Part shown: one piece after another, positions 45,849 to 55,283 of the stretch
Layout of the letters: every line of letters starts with the position of its first letter
Position numbering within the stretch: position 1 is the first letter of the stretch
Source: Pseudoclavibacter sp. 13-3
GTDB taxonomy: Bacteria > Actinomycetota > Actinomycetes > Actinomycetales > Microbacteriaceae
Length of the DNA: 64,000 nucleotides
Assembly: GCF_021168475.1 (NCBI RefSeq)
Contig: NZ_JAJOZT010000001.1
Location: 777,238 to 841,237 of the forward strand
Direction of reading: 5' to 3'
Notes under the pieces: generated by a model
Database searches by the model: none
What the model saw: the letters and a program-made list of their open reading frames with translations, nothing else
Told to the model about the DNA's origin: nothing
Made by a program: the position numbers and the translations under genes

Positions 45849-46775
45849 TCAACCCACTCGGTCTGCTCCTCCATCACCGCGCCGCTTCTTGCCCTTCTTG
45901 CGCGGGGGTGCGAACAGCATCCACCCGACGGCGCCCGACCCGCCGGCCAGCCAGACGGCCCACCACGGAAATCCGAGCGGCACCCCATCGGCGCCGAGCT
46001 CTTCACCTGCGTCGCCCTGCCCGTCGGGCAGCCGCTTGGCGTGCACCATGAACCGATGACTGTTGATGCCGATCGGGGTGCAGGTGAACAGCGTCACCCA
46101 GTCTTCCCCCTGCGTGATCTTCAGCGAATCGGTGTCGCTGGGCAGCACGACCTCAGTGCTCATCACCTGGTAGTGGTGGTCTTCGCCGAGCACGCTGATC
46201 CAGAAAGTGTCGCCGACCTCCGCCTTCGACAGATCGGTCAGCAGCTTCGACTGCGGCAGGCCCGCATGGGCAGTGAGCACCGAGTGCGTCGAGGGCCCAC
46301 CCACCGGCAGCGATGTGCCGTACATGTGCCCGACGCCCTTCGAGATCGTCTCGTCAGCGGTGCCGTGATAGATCGGCAGCCCGATATCGAGCTTGGGGTA
46401 GCTCAGCGTGCCGATCATGTCGGTGCCGCTGACACGAAGCATGTTCTCGTAGGCCTGATAGACCGCCGTGCGCTGCGCCTGGTCCGGGTTCTCAGTGATG
46501 TACGGGTCTGCGAGCGGGCCGGGTTTCAGCTCGTTGTTGTAGGCATATGCGGCATCGAGAATCCTCTGTCGCTCAGCCGACGGGGTCTGCTGCACGCGAT
46601 CGACGTAGCCCGAGATCTGGTTGTTCTGCGCGATGCGCGCGAACCACGTCGCCGCCTGTGGGTACACGAGCAGGCCGATGCCGAGCACGGCCACCGCCTG
46701 CAGCACGATGTTCCAGACCAGGCGCCGCTTCTGCGCACGGGTGCGCGGCGCGCGCGTCAGACGATGCGAGGTCAT
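45849..46775 (-). CDS. Class C (pilus) sortase, second copy in cluster
   Basis: A transpeptidase of 308 aa that joins pilins. It has an N-terminal membrane span (about 20-40), an autoinhibitory lid with Asp90-Pro-Tyr92, and catalytic His170 (LTAHAGL), Cys232 (TLFTCTP) and Arg241 (SHRFMV). A second C-terminal membrane span with a KKGKKRRG tail is the usual class C topology. The ATG at 46775 overlaps the basal pilin stop as ATGA. As the last gene of the pilus operon beside the basal pilin gene, it may add the basal subunit or accept a different pilin from the first sortase. An inactive copy lies at 32706-33127. Confidence 0.94.
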   Translation of the reverse strand: MTSHRLTRAPRTRAQKRRLVWNIVLQAVAVLGIGLLVYPQAATWFARIAQNNQISGYVDRVQQTPSAERQRILDAAYAYNNELKPGPLADPYITENPDQAQRTAVYQAYENMLRVSGTDMIGTLSYPKLDIGLPIYHGTADETISKGVGHMYGTSLPVGGPSTHSVLTAHAGLPQSKLLTDLSKAEVGDTFWISVLGEDHHYQVMSTEVVLPSDTDSLKITQGEDWVTLFTCTPIGINSHRFMVHAKRLPDGQGDAGEELGADGVPLGFPWWAVWLAGGSGAVGWMLFAPPRKKGKKRRGDGGADRVG

Positions 46776-48406
46776 TCGTCGTCTGCGGATGCCCCGTGCG
46801 ACTCCGCCTCACCCGTCGCCATTCTCGTGTCGTCCGATTTGCGACGCCGCCGAACCAGCGCCAGCGCACCGCCGCCGACCAGCACAATGCCCAAGAGCGC
46901 AAGTCCCGCAAGCTGCGCACCGGTCCTAGCCAAGTCGTCAAGCCCAGTTCCAGGCGGTGTCTCGCCGCCCCCATTCGAGTCGTCACGCCAGACCTCGAAG
47001 GTGACCACAGCCGGGTCGTCCACCGAGGTGACGGCCGTCTGCCGCACAGCCCAATCCCCCATCCAGCCCGCCGGGTAGAACGTCGGCTTGACGAAGAACG
47101 AACGATAGAGCGGGTCAGAGGTGTCACGATCAAGCCCGTTCACGAAGTTCGACAGACGCAGCCCGTCAATGGTGACCTGCCCCTGGTCGTCCGTCGCCCA
47201 TTCGTCAGACCCGTCGACGACGATCGCATTGCGGTCGTTCGCGGCGTCATCTGCACTCAGAAAGACCTTGACCTTCGCCCCGGGAATCAGATTCGAGGGG
47301 TTGCCCTTCTCGTGCACGTTGATCGTCAGAGCCCCGAACTTCGTCGTGGCCTGCGCAGTGACAGGTGCTGTCGCGCCTGTGATCGCACGCAGATCGGGCT
47401 GCAGACGCACTTCATTGGTCATCGCACCAGAGGCGAGCACCTTCGTGTCATAGTCGATCGTGACCTTCGCCTCGGGGTCGGCCGCCACGGCCGCACCGAG
47501 CTTGGCACGGCCTGCCGCGGTGAAGTCGACCTGCACGGTCTGTCGACCGTCCACCTGCACGATCGAGACTTCGTAGTCGTCGTGAGGCGTGAGGGCGGGC
47601 GCGTCGTGTCCCGTGAGCTGCACCTTCACCGCGTCGAGGTCGCCGGTGAATTCGAGGTTCTTCGCGATGAGGTTCTGCACACGGTAGCCGTCGATCGCAG
47701 GCTGACCGCTCTGGTCGACGGTGCGCGGAATCGCCGCCGAAGACTGCCAGTGCACAGTGTCTGCGACGCTGACCGCGGCCGCATCATCGACTGACAGTCC
47801 CACGGTGACGCGGGGGTTCTTCGGGTAGACGTGCACCGTGTACATCCACTGGTCTTGTGTGGGGTGCTGCAACGGCAGCGCCACGAGCATGGGTTCGGCC
47901 GCGACCACGCCGGCTGGTGTCGAGGTCTCGGCGACGTAGTAGAGACCGACGCCCAAGGCGAGATCGAGCTGGCCGTCTGCCGCGCTGGTGCCCTCATTGG
48001 CGATCGGCGCCGACTGCACGCTCTCGGCAGCGGCACCGATCGACATCGCCTTTGCCGCATCCCACCCGTCATAGGTCGTGAGGTCGACCCCTGGCACCCG
48101 TTTCGCGACGAAGTGCACACCCGCGACCGGCCGATATGCCGAGGCATCGATGGGCAGCCCGTCTGTCGGCAGTCCGACGCTCTCGGGCTGCTCGACTTTG
48201 TGAATGACCAAGTGCGTGGTGGCCGACGAATCGATGTCGTGGATGTCGGGCTCGCCGGTGGCATGAGCCGAAGACACCGGCAGCATCGCCACCACGGCGG
48301 CGGCCAGCAGTGCGACCAGCAGTGCGACCGTTGCTCGCAGCGTGCTCTGCTGCGTGCGCGCGTCTGCTGGAGTGTTCGAGATGCGAGCCTCAGTTGCGGG
48401 TGTCAT
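46772..48406 (-). CDS. Basal/minor pilin with YPKN motif and LARTG sorting signal
   Basis: A 544-aa SpaB-like subunit; the ATG at 48406 follows GGAAGGA. It has a signal peptide (about 1-50), an N-terminal domain, and pilin motif WMYTVHVYPKN, whose lysine can be joined to another pilin. Cna-B-like domains follow (AKVKVFLSADD, FVNGLDRDTSDPLYRSF). It ends LARTG (492-496), a membrane span and an acidic tail. Unlike the other two pilins (LPLTG), its sorting motif matches the non-pilus surface proteins here. This suggests that the housekeeping sortase attaches it, and the finished pilus, to peptidoglycan. It overlaps both flanking sortase genes. Its 3' end was copied to 33124-33637. Confidence 0.9.
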   Translation of the reverse strand: MTPATEARISNTPADARTQQSTLRATVALLVALLAAAVVAMLPVSSAHATGEPDIHDIDSSATTHLVIHKVEQPESVGLPTDGLPIDASAYRPVAGVHFVAKRVPGVDLTTYDGWDAAKAMSIGAAAESVQSAPIANEGTSAADGQLDLALGVGLYYVAETSTPAGVVAAEPMLVALPLQHPTQDQWMYTVHVYPKNPRVTVGLSVDDAAAVSVADTVHWQSSAAIPRTVDQSGQPAIDGYRVQNLIAKNLEFTGDLDAVKVQLTGHDAPALTPHDDYEVSIVQVDGRQTVQVDFTAAGRAKLGAAVAADPEAKVTIDYDTKVLASGAMTNEVRLQPDLRAITGATAPVTAQATTKFGALTINVHEKGNPSNLIPGAKVKVFLSADDAANDRNAIVVDGSDEWATDDQGQVTIDGLRLSNFVNGLDRDTSDPLYRSFFVKPTFYPAGWMGDWAVRQTAVTSVDDPAVVTFEVWRDDSNGGGETPPGTGLDDLARTGAQLAGLALLGIVLVGGGALALVRRRRKSDDTRMATGEAESHGASADDE

Positions 48407-49451
48407 GGTAGTCCTTCCCGAGATTCGATCTGGGTGTGATCGCGTCGGTCGTCTGCAGAGTCTGTGCTGATCGTTGTGCGGCGGATGCTGTCGTCGGTTC
48501 GGCCTCGCCGCTGCGTGTGCTGAGGTGGTTGCGTCGTCGTGGGGGTGCGAACACGAGCCAGGCGACGATGCCTGAGACGCTGACGAAGATGACTGCCCAC
48601 CAGGGGAAGCCTGCGCCGCCCCGGCTCTCTTGAGTCTCGGCGGCATCTGCAGGTGAGCTGATGCGCACCGCATTGACGAGCAGCCGATGGCTGTTGACCC
48701 CGATCGGCGTGCAGGTGATGAGCGTCATGAGGTCTTGACCGGGCACGATGCGCAGCCGGTCGGTCTCGTCGGGGGTGATGACATCGGTGCTCTCGACTCG
48801 GTAGTAGTGCGTCTCGCCGAGCACATGCACGGTGAACACGTCACCGATCTGGGCATCATGCAGCGGAGTGAAGAGCGATGCGTTCGGCAGCCCGGAGTGC
48901 GAGGTCAGCACGGCATGTGTCGAGGCGCCGCCGACGGGCAGCGACGACCCGAAGAGATGACCGGCCCCCTTCGCGAGCACGTCGTCGTCGGTGCCGTGAT
49001 AAATCGGCAGATCGATGCCGAGTGAGGAATACTGCAGTTCGCCGATCACCCCGTTGTCGGCGACGCTGAGGGTGTCTTGATAGGCCGCATAGGCTGCCGT
49101 GTCTTCAGTATCTCGGTCGGCGCCAGAGTTGGTGTACGGATCGCGCAACACCCCGGCCGGCAGCCTCTCGTTGTATGCAGCGGCGAGCTCGAACGCTCGC
49201 TGGCGGTCGGCACTCGGCAGCGCATCGATCTGTTTGCTGTAGCCAGAGATCTGTGACTGCTGTGCCTGCGTCGCGAACCAGTTCGCTGCTGTCGGATAGA
49301 GCAGCACGGCAGTGCCGATCATCGCCGCGATCTGCAGCATGATCGGTGCGATCATGCCGCGTCCACGCCTGCGCCTGCGCTGCACGTGCTGGAGCGAGTC
49401 GGCGGGTGGTAACGGTGCAGCCGGTGCTGAGGGGGCGACCGTCTTCGTCAT
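48390..49451 (-). CDS. Class C (pilus) sortase, first copy in cluster
   Basis: A 353-aa pilus-polymerising transpeptidase. Of two adjacent ATGs (49454, 49451), the second has better spacing from GAGGAGGG. It has a basic N-terminus, a membrane span (about 33-53), lid Asp104-Pro-Tyr106, and catalytic His185 (LTSHSGL), Cys247 (TLITCTP) and Arg256 (NSHRLLV). A C-terminal span and a long polar tail of about 45 residues follow. It lies directly after the major pilin gene, separated by two strong hairpins, and overlaps the basal pilin gene by 17 bp. It probably forms the Lys-Thr bonds between major pilins. Confidence 0.94.
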   Translation of the reverse strand: MTKTVAPSAPAAPLPPADSLQHVQRRRRRGRGMIAPIMLQIAAMIGTAVLLYPTAANWFATQAQQSQISGYSKQIDALPSADRQRAFELAAAYNERLPAGVLRDPYTNSGADRDTEDTAAYAAYQDTLSVADNGVIGELQYSSLGIDLPIYHGTDDDVLAKGAGHLFGSSLPVGGASTHAVLTSHSGLPNASLFTPLHDAQIGDVFTVHVLGETHYYRVESTDVITPDETDRLRIVPGQDLMTLITCTPIGVNSHRLLVNAVRISSPADAAETQESRGGAGFPWWAVIFVSVSGIVAWLVFAPPRRRNHLSTRSGEAEPTTASAAQRSAQTLQTTDAITPRSNLGKDYHDTRN

Positions 49452-49620
49452 CATGCCCTCCTCTTTGCTCTCTGCGCTCTGCGCTTCAGATGTCGACTGC
49501 GTACGGGTACACGTGTTGATTCTCGTGTGTCTGAAGGCCTGTCGTCGTGCATGCACGTGCGTGCCGACTCGTGCCCCGTGGCTGCCAGCACGTACCCGTG
49601 TGCGTCGGTGCCAGCCGGTG

Positions 49621-49668
49621 CGCAGAGGGCCGACGAAACGAAAGCTTCTGTTTCGCCGGCCCTCTGCG
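49621..49668 (-). terminator. Second hairpin between major pilin and sortase genes
   Basis: The 19-bp arms cgcagagggccgacgaaac (49621-49639) and gtttcgccggccctctgcg (49650-49668) have one mismatch around a 10-nt loop. It lies upstream of the sortase start on the transcribed strand and may be an attenuator or an mRNA-stability element. Confidence 0.7.
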
Positions 49669-49673
49669 TTCAC

Positions 49674-49720
49674 GTCATCTGTGGCAGTCGTCGCTTCGAG
49701 CGATGACTGCCACAGATGAC
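49674..49720 (-). terminator. Hairpin directly after the major pilin gene
   Basis: The 21-bp arms 49674-49694 (gtcatctgtggcagtcgtc plus gc) and 49700-49720 have one mismatch and a 5-nt loop. It sits 7 bp beyond the major pilin stop. Its strength suggests partial termination, so that pilin mRNA exceeds downstream sortase mRNA, or protection of the pilin transcript's 3' end. Confidence 0.75.
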
Positions 49721-49727
49721 CTGTTGC

Positions 49728-51269
49728 CTACTTCGTCGAGGTGGCCTCGACTGCGGCCTCAGCGGCACGACGGCGTCGGGCCACGAAGACCACCAGAGCC
49801 AGAATCGCCAGGCCGACGACGGTGAGCAGAATCGTACCGGTACCACCGGTCAGCGGCAGCACGAAACCGCCGGTGTTCGGCACGTTCGCGATCTGTGTGA
49901 CGGCCACGTCTGCACCCGCTGCAGTGACCTTGGCCTCGATCGGCTCGGCCATCAGCTGATAGCCGTCAGGTGCCTTCGTCTCAGCGAGCCAGTAGGTGCG
50001 GGTCGTGTCGGCGACATCTTTGCCGTTCACGAAGTTGCTGAAGAACAGGCCGGGAATCGTCACCTGTCCGTTCTCACCGGTCGTCCACTCGGTCACACCG
50101 TTCACGTTGATCGGGTTGGTGAGGCTCTTGGCATCCGCTGCACTGGCGAAAACCTGGAACGCTGCACCCGCCAGCTTCGTGTCAGCGCTTGCGGTGCTGA
50201 CCTTCTCGATCTTGATGTCGCCGATCTTGACCGATGCAGTATCGGTCACCGGGGTTGCGTCGTTCACGGTCAACGTCGCTGTGTTCGTGATGGTACCCGC
50301 AGCAGTGTTGGCAGCACCGGCAGCTGTCGCATTCACTCGTGTGTCGATGACCAGCTGCACCTTGGCAGCGGCATCGGCTTTCCAGGCGGCGACCAGCTTG
50401 GCGCGGCCGGCCTCGGTGAAGGTCACGGTCACGTTGTCGGTCACGGTGTAATCAGTGTCGCGAGTCAGCGTGACGCCGGCGAGTGGGGTGCCGTCTTGAC
50501 CGATCAGCGACACGGTGGCGCTGTCGGCGAGCGAGCCTTTGAGCGTCAGTCGCGAATCCAGCGGGTCTCCGATGACATACTTGGTAATCGACTCGTCTTT
50601 CGGGATATCGCCCTGAACGGTCCACGAGACACCGTCACGCGGGGTGCCGCTCGTGTCCCCGACTGATCGTGCTGCAGCGTCATCCGCAGTCTTCGACACC
50701 GTCACCACAGAGTTCTTCGGATAGATGTAGATCGGGTCGAGCCACTTGTTCAGATCGGTCGGGTTGGTCAACGGCACTGAGAGCAGAAACGGTGCTGACG
50801 GCGTCACACCGGCAGGAGCTGACTTCTCTTTGACAACGTACAGGCCGCGAGGCAGAGTCATCTGTGTGATGCCGTCAATACCAGTCGCCGGGAACTCCCC
50901 AGTGGCAGCTGCTGGGATCAAACCCGTGGCCGCGCTGAGGTCGAGACCGGCAGCGTACTGCTGGCCGGCGTTCGTGCCGATGTCGTTCGTACCGCCCTTC
51001 TGCGTGTCCGGCACGAGGTAGGCCGCGAAGGTCACACCCTCAATTGCTGCACCTGGAACGTCATCATCGGCGATCTTCTCACCCGTGGCGTTGTTCGACG
51101 TCGTCGGAGCCGTGCGTTTGTTGATGACGACAGAGCTTTGCTCGGGCACGGGCTGACTCTTGTCAGTGTCGGCCTGTGCCAGAGCACCGCTGCCGAGCAG
51201 CAGCCCTGCGGTGACTAGGGTGCCGATGGCGGCGAAGATCTTTCGCCTCGTGTTGTGTCGGGTATTCAT
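49728..51269 (-). CDS. Major pilin (SpaA/FimA type), LPLTG
   Basis: The fibre-forming subunit, 513 aa; the ATG follows GAGGAG. It has a signal peptide (about 1-33), an N-terminal domain carrying the pilin motif WLDPIYIYPKN (acceptor Lys185), Ig-like Cna-B domains and the E-box YWLAETKAPDGY, which supports internal isopeptide bonds. The sorting signal is LPLTG (471-475), followed by a membrane span and an RRRR tail. These are the defining features of sortase-polymerised major pilins in Actinomycetota. It lies 84 bp downstream of the tip pilin gene and is followed by two hairpins, then a class C sortase. Confidence 0.95.
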   Translation of the reverse strand: MNTRHNTRRKIFAAIGTLVTAGLLLGSGALAQADTDKSQPVPEQSSVVINKRTAPTTSNNATGEKIADDDVPGAAIEGVTFAAYLVPDTQKGGTNDIGTNAGQQYAAGLDLSAATGLIPAAATGEFPATGIDGITQMTLPRGLYVVKEKSAPAGVTPSAPFLLSVPLTNPTDLNKWLDPIYIYPKNSVVTVSKTADDAAARSVGDTSGTPRDGVSWTVQGDIPKDESITKYVIGDPLDSRLTLKGSLADSATVSLIGQDGTPLAGVTLTRDTDYTVTDNVTVTFTEAGRAKLVAAWKADAAAKVQLVIDTRVNATAAGAANTAAGTITNTATLTVNDATPVTDTASVKIGDIKIEKVSTASADTKLAGAAFQVFASAADAKSLTNPINVNGVTEWTTGENGQVTIPGLFFSNFVNGKDVADTTRTYWLAETKAPDGYQLMAEPIEAKVTAAGADVAVTQIANVPNTGGFVLPLTGGTGTILLTVVGLAILALVVFVARRRRAAEAAVEATSTK

Positions 51270-51353
51270 TACTCTCCTCGGTGTAGACAGTCGGTGTGAA
51301 CGGTGAAAAAGGAATGCGCAATGATCGCGCAGTGACTGGATGACGCCCTGGCT

Positions 51354-54300
51354 TCATGCCTCCCGGCGAGCGCGCCGCCGCCGCCAGATGACGCCGACAA
51401 GTGCGCCGACGAGCACGACGCCGCCGCCCAGGCCCAACGCAGCAATGCCGCGGCCGCCGGTCAGGGGCAGACTCTGGGACTGCACGTCGAAGACCGGCAT
51501 CGTCCACCCGGTGGGCATCACGCAGTTCGGCTGGCTGTCTGCCGGAAGCTGATACGGGCTGACGCACTGGGGGCGCAGTTCCTGCCCGCCGAGACTCGTT
51601 CCCGCCATCTTCTGGTTCGTGTCAGACGCCTCGCCTTCACCGGCCACGGGCAGAGACAGCCGCCCCTGGTAGTCGTACCAAGCCGCCGTGCCCGGCCCAG
51701 CCATCGAGACGGCCGTCGGCGTCGGCGACGTCGGCGCGACCCAGATCTTCATCGGCTGCGCCAGAAGCTGGTAGTCGCGAGGAGACTGCACCTCGACAAG
51801 CCAGTACGTGCCGTGGATGCCCTGACCGGCGTCATCTGCCGCGTTCTGAGCGCTCGTGGTGCGCCATCCGACCTTGGGATCAGTGGTGTCAGGGCCGGCG
51901 GTATCGCCGCCGCGAACGTCGACTCCTCGCCACGATCCGGCAGACTGACCTTGGTTGTCTTCATCGAGGTAGTAGAAGGTTCCGCACGCTGCACGCTGGT
52001 CTTGTGGATGCGCCGCGTTCCAGTCGATGATCGACTGCGCGGTTGCACTGCCCGCTCCGAAATCCCAGATGTCATCGCCAAGCGTCTCAGACGGCGTCAC
52101 CGACCCCGGTGCCTGATAGTCAGGCGATGTGGGGTTGTTGGTCTTGCGGCACAGCCAGCGCGAGGGAATGCCCGCCTCAGCATTCGCCTTCGAGTCTGCG
52201 AGCACGAAGGTGCTGTCGAGCAGGTTCTTGCCCACCGGGCCATACTGTGTGTTCTCTGGTGTTGTCGCGCTCTTCTTCCAGATGTGAAAGTAGTTCTCGC
52301 CGAGAGAGTGCCACGTCTTGCAGTCGTAGTAGCGCGAATCGTCGCCTGCGGGCACGCCCGCCCCGTCGTTGTCTCCAGAGCTGCAGCGGTTGGGGTAGAA
52401 CGGCTGACCGGTGCTGGTGGTCGCCTGCCCCTGCGCCGTGTTCGTCCAGATGGCGTTGGGCACCGACTTCAACGGTGTGCCCTCATTGAGATATGCCTGT
52501 GCGGGGTCAGACGTGTCGGCCACCGTTCCACCGCGAACGGCATAACCCACGACCGCATAGGCGACCTTCGTCGTGCCGTCTGGTGCCAGAGCAGGCAGCG
52601 TGAGATCGTCGACCGTTAACGTCCAGGTTCCCGAGAACGCACGACCGTTGGGACGATCGGCGTTGAAGGTCGTATCGCCCTCATACACGGGTTTCGGCCC
52701 AGTCGCCGCATTCCACGGAGTATCCATGCTGGCGATGCGATTGCCGGCTGAATCGTAGTAGCTCACGCCGTATTGCACCGGCACGGCTGGAGGTGCGGTG
52801 GGGTCCCATGTGGTCGCGGCGAGCGTCTCTGACAGATCGTCTTTCAGAGTGATGCCAGAAAGGTCTTCATTGCTGTAGTTCGTCACCTTCACGCGGTAGT
52901 AGATGTTGCCTCCGGAGTGGATGATCGCCCCGTCTTCTGGCTGAGAGTTCTTCTCAATGGTCCACGCGCGAATCGGGTTCTGCGTGCAAGACGCGTTCGA
53001 CGCCTCGCACGTCTCGGGCGGGGTGACATCGCTGCCATCTGTGTTCTTGTGCGCGGTGAGATAGTTGCGCAAGAGGTAGCCCTGCAACGGCTTGACCGCA
53101 TTCTGCCTGCTCTGTGCGTCATCTGAGGCGTTCGGCTTCACTGTGACGGTGAACCACACGGTTCGGGTCTGTGCGCGAGGCACGCTTCCGGTGATGTTCA
53201 GCACCGGTGACTGTGCGGCAGTATCGTCTGTGACCTCCACGTCGTTCTGAGTCGTTCCACCCTGCTTGTACCCGGTCTCGGTGCCGTCAGAGACCCAGAT
53301 GCTGTCATGGTCGAACGACGCGTCGTCGAGCACATCGCGCAGATGGTCGACATGATCAAGGTCGACAGCGGCGGTGCCCTGCGTATTGTCGAAGGTCAGT
53401 TTGTATTTGACCTGAGACGCGTTCGCATCGTCGCTGGGAGACACAGTTGTTCCGCTCTGGGGGTCTGAGGCCTTTGTGGTCACGAGCAGAGGGCGTTTCG
53501 CAGTATTCTGCCAGGTGCACGTGACGGTCTCGCCCGTGTCGACGGCGAGGTTCGTTGCCCGCGTGATGGCCCCGTAGGTGTCTCGCTGCAGATCGATGCT
53601 CTTCGCCCCCGACGGCGTGGCACACGTCAGCCCCGTGAGTTCATAGCCGTACTTCCATGAGTTCCACGGATTGTTCGAATTCGCGGCGCTCTCACTGAGC
53701 TCATAGCCCGTCGTCGAGGCGACAGCGATCTTCTTCTGAGTGGTCGCATCTGACACGCCGTTGGTCGACGCGGCTGACATCGCATTCTTGGCGGTCAGGC
53801 GAAAGTCTTCTGGCCGTGCAGTCGCCTGCCCGTCAGTCGTCGAGTTGTCGACGGTCTTCTGAAGAATCAGGTACGGAGGTGTGTAGGTAACTGTGCAGTG
53901 CAGGTACTCACCAACCTGCAGCTTCGTGAAACTCTCATTCGACGCCGGCGGCGTCGAACTCGAACCGCTCGTCGGCCATTGCTGGACCACCGTCGACGCC
54001 GGATCTGTTTTCGTACATGTCCAAGAGGGCGTGTATGAGCTGGCGATCGAGCTATTGGGCTCATTGGTGATCTGGGAGGCGAACTGCAGCTGCGTACCGC
54101 TGCTGCCGCTGCCGACCGGCAATGTACTGTCAACAGAATTCGCGTTCTGCATCGGAGTCGCCGAGCCGCTGGCTGTTGTGCTTCCAACGACATCGCCGCT
54201 GGAACGTGTCATCGAGACGCCGAAATCACTGGCTGTGGCAGCGCCGCTGGCGTCAACGATGCGATCTTTGACCTCGACAGTGGCTCCCGCACGGGCGACG

Positions 54301-55283
54301 ACAACGCCGAATGCCACTGCTTGCAGACCGTTACCCTTCATCGTCTGCACGAGGTTGAAAGTGGCATTCCCAGTCGGCGGCTTCGTCTGCAGCATCGCCG
54401 TGCCATTCTTCTTCGGTGAAGTGTCTGCGTAACAAGTCGCAGACTGGCTCGAACCGTTCAGGGCGGGCGTGAATGACTGAGAGCATGCGTTGCCCATGGT
54501 CTTGGTTTTCTGCTCAGCGGTAGTTCCTGACACAGGAGGCCGATTGGGCAGCCAGCTGAACCCTGCACCAGTCGTCGTCCAGTCGATGTGCTCGCCTGAA
54601 TCTGTGCTCTCAGCGTCAGCGACGACCATCGCGTAGTCGTTCACTCGTTGGTTCTGGGAGTTGAACAGCTTGATATCGTTCAGGCTCACGGTCGACAAGC
54701 CACCACTGGCAGTTTGATAGAGGGCAGGCTGACCGGAAACACCCGTGTAGAACGGCTCCGTAGCGCCGGTGAAAGGATTGGCGCCGGTGTTGCCCAGAAA
54801 TGCATCGCCATAGGTCGGGAACCCGCGTGACTTGACATTGCCGTTTCCTTCAAGCTTGAGCGTCGCCGTGAGCACATAGCCGCCGGGCAGATTCACCTGG
54901 ACAGCCGACGACTGCGCCGAACTCTGATCGACAGAAGTCATGTCAAGCCAGCACAGCGTCTGGGCGTAAGCTCCGCTGCCGGCGTTCGCATACGAGCATC
55001 CGTTGCCCGAAGCAGCAAGGTTCTGAGCCGCGAGGTCCTGTGCTGAAACATCTGATGTTGTCAGAGCTTGTGCAGTCGTATCCTGCTCGCTCGGAACAGA
55101 AGACGAAGCCGCTGCATCGACCTGATCCGAGCTGGCGGCGACAGTCGAGGTGCTGGCGTCTGACGCCGCAGTGGCTGCCGTTGGTGCAGTCCCGACCGAG
55201 AGGGCATTTGCCGCCAGAATGCTCAGCACGGTCAGCAGTGAGCCGATCAAATGGCGTTTTCTCATTGCACGATGTGCAGGCAC
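51354..55283 (-). CDS. Large tip pilin/adhesin, LPLTG
   Basis: First gene of the sortase pilus operon, 1309 aa from a GTG at 55283 with AAGGAGG; an ATG six codons later lacks a good site. The signal peptide (about 1-40) is followed by an Ala/Ser/Thr-rich stretch, then a large adhesin-like region with several Cys pairs (GNGCSYANAGSGAYAQTLCW). DUF11-like and Cna-B modules follow (PPYLILQKTVDNSTTDG, YRVKVTNYSNEDLSGI), with the E-box-like YWLVEVQSPRDYQ near the end. LPLTG is at 1272-1276. The absence of an obvious YPKN lysine motif fits a tip subunit, which needs no acceptor. It probably mediates attachment; the receptor is unknown. Confidence 0.9.
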   Translation of the reverse strand: MPAHRAMRKRHLIGSLLTVLSILAANALSVGTAPTAATAASDASTSTVAASSDQVDAAASSSVPSEQDTTAQALTTSDVSAQDLAAQNLAASGNGCSYANAGSGAYAQTLCWLDMTSVDQSSAQSSAVQVNLPGGYVLTATLKLEGNGNVKSRGFPTYGDAFLGNTGANPFTGATEPFYTGVSGQPALYQTASGGLSTVSLNDIKLFNSQNQRVNDYAMVVADAESTDSGEHIDWTTTGAGFSWLPNRPPVSGTTAEQKTKTMGNACSQSFTPALNGSSQSATCYADTSPKKNGTAMLQTKPPTGNATFNLVQTMKGNGLQAVAFGVVVARAGATVEVKDRIVDASGAATASDFGVSMTRSSGDVVGSTTASGSATPMQNANSVDSTLPVGSGSSGTQLQFASQITNEPNSSIASSYTPSWTCTKTDPASTVVQQWPTSGSSSTPPASNESFTKLQVGEYLHCTVTYTPPYLILQKTVDNSTTDGQATARPEDFRLTAKNAMSAASTNGVSDATTQKKIAVASTTGYELSESAANSNNPWNSWKYGYELTGLTCATPSGAKSIDLQRDTYGAITRATNLAVDTGETVTCTWQNTAKRPLLVTTKASDPQSGTTVSPSDDANASQVKYKLTFDNTQGTAAVDLDHVDHLRDVLDDASFDHDSIWVSDGTETGYKQGGTTQNDVEVTDDTAAQSPVLNITGSVPRAQTRTVWFTVTVKPNASDDAQSRQNAVKPLQGYLLRNYLTAHKNTDGSDVTPPETCEASNASCTQNPIRAWTIEKNSQPEDGAIIHSGGNIYYRVKVTNYSNEDLSGITLKDDLSETLAATTWDPTAPPAVPVQYGVSYYDSAGNRIASMDTPWNAATGPKPVYEGDTTFNADRPNGRAFSGTWTLTVDDLTLPALAPDGTTKVAYAVVGYAVRGGTVADTSDPAQAYLNEGTPLKSVPNAIWTNTAQGQATTSTGQPFYPNRCSSGDNDGAGVPAGDDSRYYDCKTWHSLGENYFHIWKKSATTPENTQYGPVGKNLLDSTFVLADSKANAEAGIPSRWLCRKTNNPTSPDYQAPGSVTPSETLGDDIWDFGAGSATAQSIIDWNAAHPQDQRAACGTFYYLDEDNQGQSAGSWRGVDVRGGDTAGPDTTDPKVGWRTTSAQNAADDAGQGIHGTYWLVEVQSPRDYQLLAQPMKIWVAPTSPTPTAVSMAGPGTAAWYDYQGRLSLPVAGEGEASDTNQKMAGTSLGGQELRPQCVSPYQLPADSQPNCVMPTGWTMPVFDVQSQSLPLTGGRGIAALGLGGGVVLVGALVGVIWRRRRARREA

